Positions 1 to 5,708 of a DNA stretch of 7,426 nucleotides are shown here, piece after piece; positions within the stretch are counted from its first letter, which is position 1; each line of letters starts with the position of its first letter. Location of the stretch: the NCBI GenBank assembly GCA_051647125.1, contig JBOFDP010000030.1:1-7426 (forward strand), given 5' to 3'. The position numbers were made by a program, and so were the translations under genes. This stretch comes from JBOFDP01 sp051647125 (GTDB lineage: Bacteria; Bacteroidota; Bacteroidia; Chitinophagales; Chitinophagaceae). The notes under the pieces are model-generated. The model was not told the DNA's origin. It ran no database searches and saw only the letters and a program-made list of their open reading frames with translations.

Positions 1-610
1 GTTAATTTTTTTAAATAATTTATATATTGAATTAATGTTTCTCTAACTATTGCATTACGAGCAGCTATTTCAACACATTTTTCCAGCGATTGGATTATGG
101 TGTTCTCGTAGGATATTTGCTGGTAATCTATACCCTGACTACTTTGTTCGGATGCTTCACTTCCAAATAATGTAAGATACAGTAAAATAAAATTCTCTTT
201 AAATTCTTTCTCTCCATGCTTAAAATAACGTTTTAATTGTTTAAATTGGTCTCCTGCATAAATTTTATTTTCAATTATTATTGCCTGTTTTTCTGCATTG
301 GTAATTAAAATATCAATACGACCGCTTTGAGTAACATATTCAGTTTGAACTTTTACATTAGCACATGAAAATTTAAAATTATTGTCTATTATTTCTTCAT
401 CTACGAGAATTTTTAAAAACGCTTTTAAAAACTTTTCTTTAAAGCCATGTGTCCCATCTATTTTTAAAAACTCGGCAATTATGGATGAATATTTTCATTG
501 ACACCGCAAATATGAAATATGTTAAAATGATTATTCTCATTTTCAACAAGATTTGGGTTATACTTTATAATGATTTTTATTTTTTCTATTAATTTATTAA
601 TTTCATTCAT
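1..610 (-). pseudogene. PD-(D/E)XK nuclease-family protein, frameshifted, 3' end beyond window
   Basis: I read this as a broken gene for a PD-(D/E)XK-superfamily nuclease, resembling the PDDEXK_4 group (family named from memory of its motifs). Translation from ATG at 610 gives 43 residues, starting MNEINKLIEK and containing FNIFHICGVNENIH, then stops at TAA (479-481). The match continues in another frame, open from 494 to the left edge: IIAEFLKIDGTHG, then QSGRIDILIT (catalytic Asp codon about 312-314), then IIIENKIYAGDQ (Glu and Lys of the ExK motif at about 270-272 and 264-266), ending RETLIQYINYLKKLT. That second frame contains no ATG, so it cannot be translated from an ordinary start. Restoring the frame needs +1 or +4 bases near 485-490. 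One simple model is the loss of one copy of a TTCA tandem pair; a single lost T also works. The ATG lies 14 bases after the comM stop, so the gene probably shares its transcript. Members of this superfamily cleave DNA and some occur in defence loci, but no such role can be shown here. A sequencing error is possible. Confidence 0.75.
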
Positions 611-624
611 TTTTCTATGTTTTT

Positions 625-2178
625 TTAATTGGCTAATCCCCAACTTTCTCTATCCAAACTTCTATATTGTATAGCTTCTGCTATATGATGTACTTCTATA
701 CTATCGCTATTCTCCAAATCGGCAATCGTACGACTTACTTTCAATATTCTATCATAAGCTCGTGCAGATAATTGAAGTTTGGTCATTGCAGTTTTCAATA
801 AATTTTGAGAAGTATTATTTAACACACAAATTTCTTTTATCATTTTACTACTCATTTGGGCATTCGTATATATTCCTGAGGAAGAATCAAAACGCTTTGA
901 TTGTTTTTTTCTTGCAAGAATAACCCTTGTTCGTATCGTCTTAGAACTTTCGGAAACAATAGTCGTATTAGACATTGTAAAATCTTTGATAGGAACAGGC
1001 GTTACTTCCACATGCAAATCTATTCTATCTAATAATGGTCCTGATATTTTATTAAGATATTTTTGAACCATTTGAGAAGTACAGGAACACTGTTTTTCAG
1101 GATGGTTATAAAAACCACAAGGACAAGGGTTCATAGATGCCACCAACATAAAGTTAGCAGGAAAATCAATAGATTGCCTGGCTCTACTTATGGTAATTTT
1201 CCTTTCCTCCATAGGCTGCCTCAATACTTCTAATACAGTTCTTTTAAACTCTGGAAGTTCATCTAAAAACAAAACCCCATGATGTGATAATGAAATTTCT
1301 CCAGGCAATGGGTTACTTCCTCCACCTACTAAAGCTACATCGCTAATTGTATGATGGGGAGATCTAAAAGGACGTTGGGTAATTAGCCCTTCAAAATCCA
1401 ATATCTTGCCTGCAACACTATAAATTTTTGTAGTTTCTAAAGATTCCTCAAAAATTAATGGGGGTAATATGGAGGGGATTCTTTTAGCTAACATTGTCTT
1501 TCCTGCACCCGGAGGTCCTATTAAGATAGCATTATGCCCTCCTGCAGCAGCTATTTCTAAAGCTCTTTTAATATTCTGTTGTCCTTTAACTTCCGAAAAA
1601 TCCACATCCTCAGGATAAACATTTTCAAATAAATCATTAATCTCAAAAATATGTTTCTCTAATATCTTTTTTCCCTCAATAAAATCAACAACATCTTTTA
1701 AAGAATGAGCTCCAAACACATTTAAATTCTGCACAATGGACCCTTCCTCTACATTATAATTAGGAAGTATCAAACCCTCAAAATGTTCCCTCTGAGCTTG
1801 TATAGTAATAGGCAATGTTCCATGTATTTTTTTTATTTCGCCATCTAGGCTTAGCTCTCCCATCAGCATGTATTTTGCTAATTTATCAATATGCTGAATC
1901 TGATTACTAGCTCCTAAAATACCTATCGCTATGGGTAAATCAAAAGCAGATCCATTTTTACGAATATCTGCTGGTGCTAAATTAATAACAATTTTTATAC
2001 GAGGCATTGTGAATCCTGAAGATTTAATAGCAGATTCTACCCGTTGTAAACTTTCTTTTACCGTATTATCCGGCAATCCTACAATATAATACTTCGCTCC
2101 TGAGGATACATCAACTTCTACAGTAATAGTTCTTGCATCAATGCCTGATACCGCACTTCCATAGCATTTTACTAGCAT
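625..2178 (-). CDS. comM: YifB/ComM family AAA+ ATPase (Mg-chelatase-like)
   Basis: This is a full-length 517-residue member of the YifB/ComM family. In Vibrio and Acinetobacter, ComM is a hexameric cytoplasmic helicase that drives branch migration when incoming single-stranded DNA integrates during natural transformation; the same role here is inferred from homology. The N-terminal ChlI/Lon-like domain covers about residues 1-170, with the family hallmarks YIVGLPDNTVKES (31-43) and NLAPADIRKNGSAFDLPIAIG (66-86). The AAA+ core follows: Walker A GPPGAGKT (221-228), Walker B GVLFLDELPE (301-310), the sensor-like Asn350, and GPLLDRIDLHV (380-390), which carries the likely arginine finger. A cysteine cluster, CPCG at 352-355 with C364 and C366, is typical of the family. 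The C-terminal helical Mg-chelatase domain includes LSARAYDRILKVSRTIADLE. The start MLVKCYGSAVSGIDA matches the usual family N-terminus. The gene sits 20 bases after the TM2-protein gene and 14 bases before the broken nuclease gene, probably on one transcript. All key motifs are intact. Confidence 0.95.
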   Translation of the reverse strand: MLVKCYGSAVSGIDARTITVEVDVSSGAKYYIVGLPDNTVKESLQRVESAIKSSGFTMPRIKIVINLAPADIRKNGSAFDLPIAIGILGASNQIQHIDKLAKYMLMGELSLDGEIKKIHGTLPITIQAQREHFEGLILPNYNVEEGSIVQNLNVFGAHSLKDVVDFIEGKKILEKHIFEINDLFENVYPEDVDFSEVKGQQNIKRALEIAAAGGHNAILIGPPGAGKTMLAKRIPSILPPLIFEESLETTKIYSVAGKILDFEGLITQRPFRSPHHTISDVALVGGGSNPLPGEISLSHHGVLFLDELPEFKRTVLEVLRQPMEERKITISRARQSIDFPANFMLVASMNPCPCGFYNHPEKQCSCTSQMVQKYLNKISGPLLDRIDLHVEVTPVPIKDFTMSNTTIVSESSKTIRTRVILARKKQSKRFDSSSGIYTNAQMSSKMIKEICVLNNTSQNLLKTAMTKLQLSARAYDRILKVSRTIADLENSDSIEVHHIAEAIQYRSLDRESWGLAN

Positions 2179-2198
2179 ATACTAAAATGCTTTAAAAA

Positions 2199-2630
2199 TT
2201 ATTTTTTTTGAATCATTTCTTTTAATACTTCAAAATTATGTTGCTTAGTTTTCTTAAATATATTAAAGATATCTAAACTCCAATTAAAAAGAATAACAAA
2301 ACCTGTAATGATACTAATCAAATAAAATAGGGTATCTGAATAACTGTATCTTATAACAAGAATATACCACAATAATACAGCAATTAATGTAATAAAAAGC
2401 TTTATTGCTCCAATTAATATATCTCCTAACATAAACCTGCCTATGCCAAGATAACCTACAAAAATAGAAGCTACTAGTAGAATGGTAGGATCGTCAAATC
2501 CTTCTTTTTCTATAGTATTAAAAGTTTCTTCATCTGCACTAAGAAGCATACGATACACTTTCTTGCGTTTAGATCTACTAAATCTTAATTTATTTTCCTT
2601 ATAAAATATTTTAACAGTCTTCTTATCCAT
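2199..2630 (-). CDS. TM2-domain membrane protein
   Basis: This is a 143-residue inner-membrane protein of unknown function carrying a TM2-type domain. The N-terminus (1-45) is charged and basic (KRKKVYRMLL), and includes a short acidic stretch, SADEETFNTIEKEGFDD, typical of Bacteroidota TM2 proteins. Hydrophobic segments fall at about 48-66, 71-94 and 101-118, followed by a basic cytoplasmic-type tail (FKKTKQHNFEVLKEM). The TM2 hallmark, a short turn between the first two helices followed by an aromatic-rich helix, is seen as GYLGIGRFMLGDILIGAIKL (59-78). The usual DRF motif reads GRF here, with Gly64 in the Asp position. There is no signal peptide and no enzymatic motif. It is the first gene of a tight minus-strand set with comM, 20 bases upstream of it. 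It has its own candidate -7 box 23 bases before the ATG. The co-location with comM may be chance; no functional link can be claimed. Confidence 0.8.
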   Translation of the reverse strand: MDKKTVKIFYKENKLRFSRSKRKKVYRMLLSADEETFNTIEKEGFDDPTILLVASIFVGYLGIGRFMLGDILIGAIKLFITLIAVLLWYILVIRYSYSDTLFYLISIITGFVILFNWSLDIFNIFKKTKQHNFEVLKEMIQKK

Positions 2631-2652
2631 AAAGCATTAAATTTTAATGGTG

Positions 2653-2660
2653 CAAAATTA
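2653..2660 (-). promoter_or_regulatory. Candidate Bacteroidota -7 box for TM2-comM-nuclease set
   Basis: Read on the minus strand, these bases are TAATTTTG, a full match to the Bacteroidota -7 consensus TAnnTTTG, 22 bases before the TM2-protein ATG. No TTG/TTTG -33 element is visible at the usual 17-23 base distance, so the call rests on one 8-base word in AT-rich DNA. The 89-base gap it lies in (2631-2719) holds no gene or terminator hairpin that I can see. Confidence 0.45.
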
Positions 2661-2719
2661 CAATATTTCTTAAATAATTGTTGTTTTTTTTACTTAGTAT
2701 ACACGATTGCCTAGTATCA

Positions 2720-3376
2720 TCATGTTAGTAATGCCCAAGTAAGTACCAATGGTTTCTTCCATTTTAAATATATATGAATTTGAGAGGATTCTGTTTCTTC
2801 ATCTATCTTTACACTACATCCAATGATGGCTTTGTCTATTTCTAATTGATACTTCAAAGGATACAGTTGTATTTGTTCTTTAAAATCTAAACCTCGCTTA
2901 CCAACGGCTTTATAGGCAGATTCTTTAGCACTCCAACAAAGTCCATACAAAACAAATTCAGGAGCTGTAGGGAAAAAAGACTTTAGAGTAGGACATAATT
3001 GTTGATATTCTTCATGAGATAAAAATTTATTTTTTATAGCTGAAAGTTTCTTGCCCGGCAATTCTATATCTACACCACTATGCCCCACTTTTGCCACTAA
3101 AGCAGCGGCATAATGCCCAGAATGTGATAAAGAAAAAGAAACATTATAATTGGGAACAAAAGGCTTTCCTGTTTCGTCTAATGTTATCTGATCCAATGGA
3201 AAATTAGGATCACATTGCAATAAGGTATAACGAGCTGCCATATACTGTTGCTTGCGAATAGGATGAACAATATTGCTAGGACAAGCAATTGTTGTAAAAT
3301 CTTCATCCTCCTCCATTCTCCATACTTTTAAGATAGCTTCGTGGTAACTATCTTTATATTCATAAAATAAAGGCAT
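2720..3376 (-). CDS. 4'-phosphopantetheinyl transferase (Sfp-type)
   Basis: This 218-residue cytoplasmic enzyme should transfer the phosphopantetheine arm of coenzyme A onto a conserved serine of a carrier protein. The two Sfp-superfamily signatures are both present. The first is HSGVDIE (99-105), with the Mg-binding Asp103 and Glu105. The second is WSAKESAYKAVGKRG (148-162), with Lys151, Glu152 and Lys156. An upstream SFSLSHSGHYAAALVA stretch (80-95) matches the family's substrate and CoA-binding region, including the His of SHS. Length suits the two-subdomain Sfp group rather than the shorter AcpS group. Bacteroidota commonly carry such a gene as their holo-ACP synthase, so fatty-acid synthesis is the likeliest role. 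No polyketide or peptide synthetase genes are visible nearby to suggest a secondary-metabolite role. It stands alone between its own promoter region and an 89-base gap. The ATG at 3376 is preceded by a -7 box at 3416-3423. Confidence 0.92.
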   Translation of the reverse strand: MPLFYEYKDSYHEAILKVWRMEEDEDFTTIACPSNIVHPIRKQQYMAARYTLLQCDPNFPLDQITLDETGKPFVPNYNVSFSLSHSGHYAAALVAKVGHSGVDIELPGKKLSAIKNKFLSHEEYQQLCPTLKSFFPTAPEFVLYGLCWSAKESAYKAVGKRGLDFKEQIQLYPLKYQLEIDKAIIGCSVKIDEETESSQIHIYLKWKKPLVLTWALLT

Positions 3377-3415
3377 ATTATATCAAAAAATTATTGTACT
3401 TTTACGTTAAAAAAC

Positions 3416-3423
3416 CAAAGATA
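3416..3423 (-). promoter_or_regulatory. -7 box for the phosphopantetheinyl transferase in the divergent gap with dcd
   Basis: On the minus strand this reads TATCTTTG, an exact TAnnTTTG match, 39 bases before the transferase ATG. No well-spaced -33 TTTG is present. The opposing dcd start is only 66 bases away from the transferase start. On the plus strand the nearest candidate for dcd is TACTTTTA (3397-3404), one base off the consensus, so promoters for both genes would overlap in this gap. Confidence 0.5.
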
Positions 3424-3442
3424 ATCAAAAAATTATAAATAT

Positions 3443-3979
3443 ATGATACTTTCTGATAAACAAATATTAGAGGAAATGGGAAATGGAAATATTATTATTC
3501 AGCCTTTTAAAAAAGAAAATTTAGGTAGTAATTCTTATGATGTACACTTGGGAAAATGGTTAGCTGTGTATGATGTAGAAATACTTGATGCAAAAGAACA
3601 TAATCCCGTAAAACGCTTTGAAATCCCCGGAGAAGGATATGTTTTAAAACCTAGTCAGCTTTATTTAGGAGTTACCGAAGAATATACAGAAACTTTAGCT
3701 CATGTGCCTTTTTTGGAGGGAAAATCTTCAATAGGGCGATTGGGTATCAATATACATGCTACAGCAGGTAAAGGAGATGTTGGATTTTGCAATCATTGGA
3801 CTTTAGAAATTTCTTGTCAAATGCCCGTACGTATTTACAAAGGAATGCCTATTGGACAATTGATATATTGTACATTAGAAGGAGAAGTTGCTAATTCGTA
3901 TAACAAAAAGAAATCTGCAAAATACAATACTGTAGAAAAACAACCGGTAGAAAGCATGATGTGGAAAAATAAATTTTAG
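3443..3979 (+). CDS. dcd: dCTP deaminase
   Basis: This 178-residue protein of the dUTPase/dCTP-deaminase fold converts dCTP to dUTP, which feeds dTMP synthesis in the cytoplasm; the family acts as a trimer. The start MILSDKQI is the standard Dcd N-terminus. The core motif is LEGKSSIGRLG (91-101), containing Ser95/Ser96 and Arg99 of the active site. It is followed by HATAGKGDVGF (105-115) and HWTLEIS (118-124), where Glu122 is the catalytic glutamate. The C-terminal stretch YKGMPIGQL (132-140) and the SAKYN tail are also typical. The HATAG form, together with GKSSxGRLG, resembles my memory of the bifunctional dCTP deaminase/dUTPase enzymes (Mycobacterium, Methanocaldococcus) more than the E. 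coli form HVTAH. Bifunctionality is therefore possible but unproven. The gene is divergent from the transferase and convergent with the small lipoprotein gene, so it is probably transcribed alone. Confidence 0.94.
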   Translation: MILSDKQILEEMGNGNIIIQPFKKENLGSNSYDVHLGKWLAVYDVEILDAKEHNPVKRFEIPGEGYVLKPSQLYLGVTEEYTETLAHVPFLEGKSSIGRLGINIHATAGKGDVGFCNHWTLEISCQMPVRIYKGMPIGQLIYCTLEGEVANSYNKKKSAKYNTVEKQPVESMMWKNKF

Positions 3980-3996
3980 GAGACAATCTACCTGCC

Positions 3997-4029
3997 TATT
4001 ACTCTCCATTAGTAAAATAATGAGTAATA
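3997..4029. terminator. Hairpin between convergent dcd and lipoprotein genes, possible two-way terminator
   Basis: TATTACTC (3997-4004) pairs perfectly with GAGTAATA (4022-4029). Inside it, ATTA (4008-4011) pairs with TAAT (4018-4021), leaving a 3-base bulge and a 6-base loop. The hairpin begins 17 bases after the dcd stop and ends 24 bases before the lipoprotein stop on the other strand, the right place for a shared terminator. It is AT-rich and lacks a clear run of T on either side, so function is uncertain. Confidence 0.4.
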
Positions 4030-4053
4030 CCTTACATCTCTTAATGCTAAAGT

Positions 4054-4188
4054 TTATCTTTGAAAATACGGATTATTAGGACATCCCCAACCTCTTTCTC
4101 GGGATTGAGAAGCTGCCCCACAAGATGCTAAAAAAACAGTTATAGCAATAGCTATTATCAAAATTAAACCAAATTCTTTTTTTATCAT
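4054..4188 (-). CDS. Small lipoprotein, 44 residues
   Basis: A short gene with ATG at 4186-4188 and TAA at 4054-4056. The peptide starts MIKKEFGLILIIAIAITVF and continues into a clear lipobox LASC (20-23). Signal peptidase II would cut before Cys23 and leave a lipid-anchored mature peptide of only 22 residues, CGAASQSRERGWGCPNNPYF plus QR. The basic start, hydrophobic stretch and lipobox together are strong coding evidence for so short a frame. An exact TAnnTTTG box with a TTTG -33 element upstream at 20-base spacing supports expression. The mature peptide has a second cysteine in GWGCP, which could form a disulfide or bind something; its function is unknown. It lacks a run of acidic residues just after the cysteine, which argues against the known Bacteroidota surface-export signal. 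It may stay on the periplasmic face of the outer membrane. Its neighbours, dcd (convergent) and the fucosidase (divergent), suggest no role. Confidence 0.82.
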   Translation of the reverse strand: MIKKEFGLILIIAIAITVFLASCGAASQSRERGWGCPNNPYFQR

Positions 4189-4222
4189 ACATTAAGTAGT
4201 TTATAAATATTTTAGATAGCTA

Positions 4223-4254
4223 CAAAGGTAATTTTATTTTATTGAAAATACAAA
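4223..4254 (-). promoter_or_regulatory. Bacteroidota promoter for the small lipoprotein
   Basis: On the minus strand, TTTG (4251-4254) is followed after 20 bases by TACCTTTG (4223-4230), matching the Bacteroidota -33 TTTG / -7 TAnnTTTG pattern with accepted spacing. The -7 box ends 34 bases before the ATG at 4188. This is the best-formed promoter in the window. Confidence 0.65.
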
Positions 4255-4283
4255 ATAAAAATATTCCTAAAATAGGGTACATT

Positions 4284-4311
4284 AAGTATTACTTGACGAG
4301 TGTATCGTGTA
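4284..4311. promoter_or_regulatory. Possible operator: small palindromes and a direct repeat upstream of the fucosidase operon
   Basis: Three small symmetric elements are packed here: AAGTA-T-TACTT (4284-4294, a perfect inverted repeat), ACGA-N5-TCGT (4296-4299 with 4305-4308), and the tandem word GTGTA at 4300-4304 and 4307-4311. They lie 40-67 bases upstream of the fucosidase -7 box, a plausible place for an activator. This stretch also has more G and C than its AT-rich surroundings. No known regulator site is recognised, and short palindromes are common by chance, so this is weak. Confidence 0.2.
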
Positions 4312-4350
4312 AACATATAAAAAAGTAATATCAATTTAAATAGAATACTT

Positions 4351-4358
4351 TATATTTG
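4351..4358 (+). promoter_or_regulatory. -7 box for the fucosidase-galM-galK operon
   Basis: TATATTTG is an exact TAnnTTTG match, 24 bases before the fucosidase ATG, implying a short leader. No TTG/TTTG is found 17-23 bases upstream, so a weak -33 region may need an activator. No other promoter-like word is seen in the short gaps before galM and galK. Confidence 0.5.
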
Positions 4359-4382
4359 TTATAACTTTAACTATATTTTAAT

Positions 4383-5687
4383 ATGAAAAAAACTTTTTAT
4401 TGCCTTTTCTTTTTATTGTTTTATTCAACTATTTTTTGTCAATCTATAGAAATTGATAGTACCAAAATGCAATGGTTTAAAAATGCTAAATTAGGTATTT
4501 TTATCCATTGGGGTATTTATTCGGTAAATGGAGTTGATGAATCTTGGTCTTTTCATAATAAAAAAATATCCTACAAAGATTACATGAATCAATACACTGG
4601 GTTTACAGCATCTAAATATAATCCCAAATTATGGGTAAAATTAATTAAAGAATCAGGTGCTAGTTATGCTGTAATTACAAGTAAACATCACGATGGTGTA
4701 GCATTATGGAATACCAAGCAAAATGCGAGAAGTATTCCTAAAAAAACACCTGCAAAAAAAGATGTGCTTACTCCGTTTATAGATGAATTAAAAAAAGAAA
4801 ATATAAAAGTGGGTATTTATTTTTCTTTATCTGATTGGTCAGATAATAATTATCCTCAAATTCTAAAAGATTCTAATCGATATGCAATAAAAGAGGATAC
4901 TATAAGATGGAAAAAATTTAAACAGTTTTTTAATGGACAAGTACAAGAATTGCAAAATGCCTATCATCCTGATTTATGGTGGTTTGATGGTGATTGGGAA
5001 CATTCTGCAGAGGAATGGGAATCCCCCAAAGTAAGAAATTTTCTATTGCTACATAATCCAAAAACAATTATTAATAGTAGGTTGCAAGGTTATGGAGATT
5101 ATGGTACTCCAGAGCAGCAAATTCCTATAGGAAATAATCCCTACACAACTCCTTGGGAATTATGTATGACGATTAATGATAATTGGGGATACCAACCACA
5201 AGATAAAAATTTCAAAACCCCTTATCAAATTACTTCAATTTATATAGATGTCATTTCAAGAGGTGGAAATTTGCTATTAGATATAGGACCAAAGGAAGAT
5301 GGTACTATCCCTGAAGAAGAAATTAATGTACTTAAAGCTTTAGGAGAATTTAATAGAAAAAATTACGAAGCTATTTTTGAAACTATTCCTGGATTGCCTG
5401 CTGGATATGTGCTTGCTCCTACTACTATGAAAAAAGATTCTACGGCATTATATGTATTTTTAGCAAAAGGACAAAAAGTAATATGGCTCAATGGATTCTA
5501 TTCCCCTATAGAAAAAGCTGAAATTTTGTCTACTAAAAAAAGTGTTAAATGGAAAAAGATTTTAGGATGGAGTACCTATCCCTCTTTATATTATTTAGAA
5601 ATAGAAGAAGCTGATTTAGATCCAGATTTTATGACTACGGTAAAAGTATATTTTGAAAAACCCATAAAAATAGCTACTCAAAAGTAA
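4383..5687 (+). CDS. Secreted alpha-L-fucosidase, glycoside hydrolase family 29
   Basis: This 434-residue exported enzyme should release L-fucose from the ends of glycans by a retaining mechanism. Residues 1-20 (MKKTFYCLFFLLFYSTIFCQ) form a signal peptide of the flavobacterial type, ending in Cys-Gln. The residue before Cys19 is Phe, which does not fit a lipobox, so a soluble periplasmic or secreted protein is likely. GH29 landmarks run in order: WFKNAKLGIFIHWGIYSV (31-48), ITSKHHDGVALW (98-109), and the nucleophile strand HPDLWWFDGDW (195-205), in which Asp202 aligns with the known GH29 nucleophile. The acid/base is probably Glu244 (GTPEQQ), with Glu259 (PWELC) an alternative. GGNLLLDIGPKEDG (294-307) is another family signature. 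The remaining ~110 residues form a short beta-rich C-terminal domain without an extra carbohydrate-binding module. It is first in an operon with galM (21 bases on), suggesting substrates in which fucose caps galactose, such as host glycans, milk-type oligosaccharides or xyloglucan side chains. Linkage preference cannot be read from sequence. Confidence 0.93.
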   Translation: MKKTFYCLFFLLFYSTIFCQSIEIDSTKMQWFKNAKLGIFIHWGIYSVNGVDESWSFHNKKISYKDYMNQYTGFTASKYNPKLWVKLIKESGASYAVITSKHHDGVALWNTKQNARSIPKKTPAKKDVLTPFIDELKKENIKVGIYFSLSDWSDNNYPQILKDSNRYAIKEDTIRWKKFKQFFNGQVQELQNAYHPDLWWFDGDWEHSAEEWESPKVRNFLLLHNPKTIINSRLQGYGDYGTPEQQIPIGNNPYTTPWELCMTINDNWGYQPQDKNFKTPYQITSIYIDVISRGGNLLLDIGPKEDGTIPEEEINVLKALGEFNRKNYEAIFETIPGLPAGYVLAPTTMKKDSTALYVFLAKGQKVIWLNGFYSPIEKAEILSTKKSVKWKKILGWSTYPSLYYLEIEEADLDPDFMTTVKVYFEKPIKIATQK

Positions 5688-5708
5688 GAAAATAAAAATC
5701 TTAAATAG

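Noticed and set aside
479..500. Programmed ribosomal frameshift to rescue the nuclease gene
   Set aside because: A shift is needed just before the TAA, but no X-XXY-YYZ slippery heptamer is visible, and I see no strong downstream hairpin. A mutation or sequencing error is simpler.
1..610. Defence island built around the nuclease-family gene
   Set aside because: Only one broken gene is visible, and its visible neighbours comM and the TM2 gene are not defence genes; what lies left of the window is unknown.
2631..2719. Possible regulatory RNA or terminator in the gap between the transferase and TM2 genes
   Set aside because: Only a short direct repeat (TAGTAT at 2695-2700 and 2712-2717) and the -7 box are seen; there is no stable hairpin or conserved RNA pattern.
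4190..4192. Alternative ATG just upstream of the small lipoprotein
   Set aside because: It is in another frame and would not produce the signal peptide or lipobox.
3980..4382. tRNA, small RNA, CRISPR repeats or insertion-sequence ends in the largest gap between long genes
   Set aside because: No cloverleaf, no spaced repeats and no terminal inverted repeats; the stretch is accounted for by the hairpin, the small lipoprotein and two promoters.
4431..4445. Lipobox at Cys19 of the fucosidase
   Set aside because: The residues before the cysteine are Thr-Ile-Phe; Phe at -1 does not fit signal peptidase II, and Cys-Gln ends are common at ordinary flavobacterial signal peptidase I sites.
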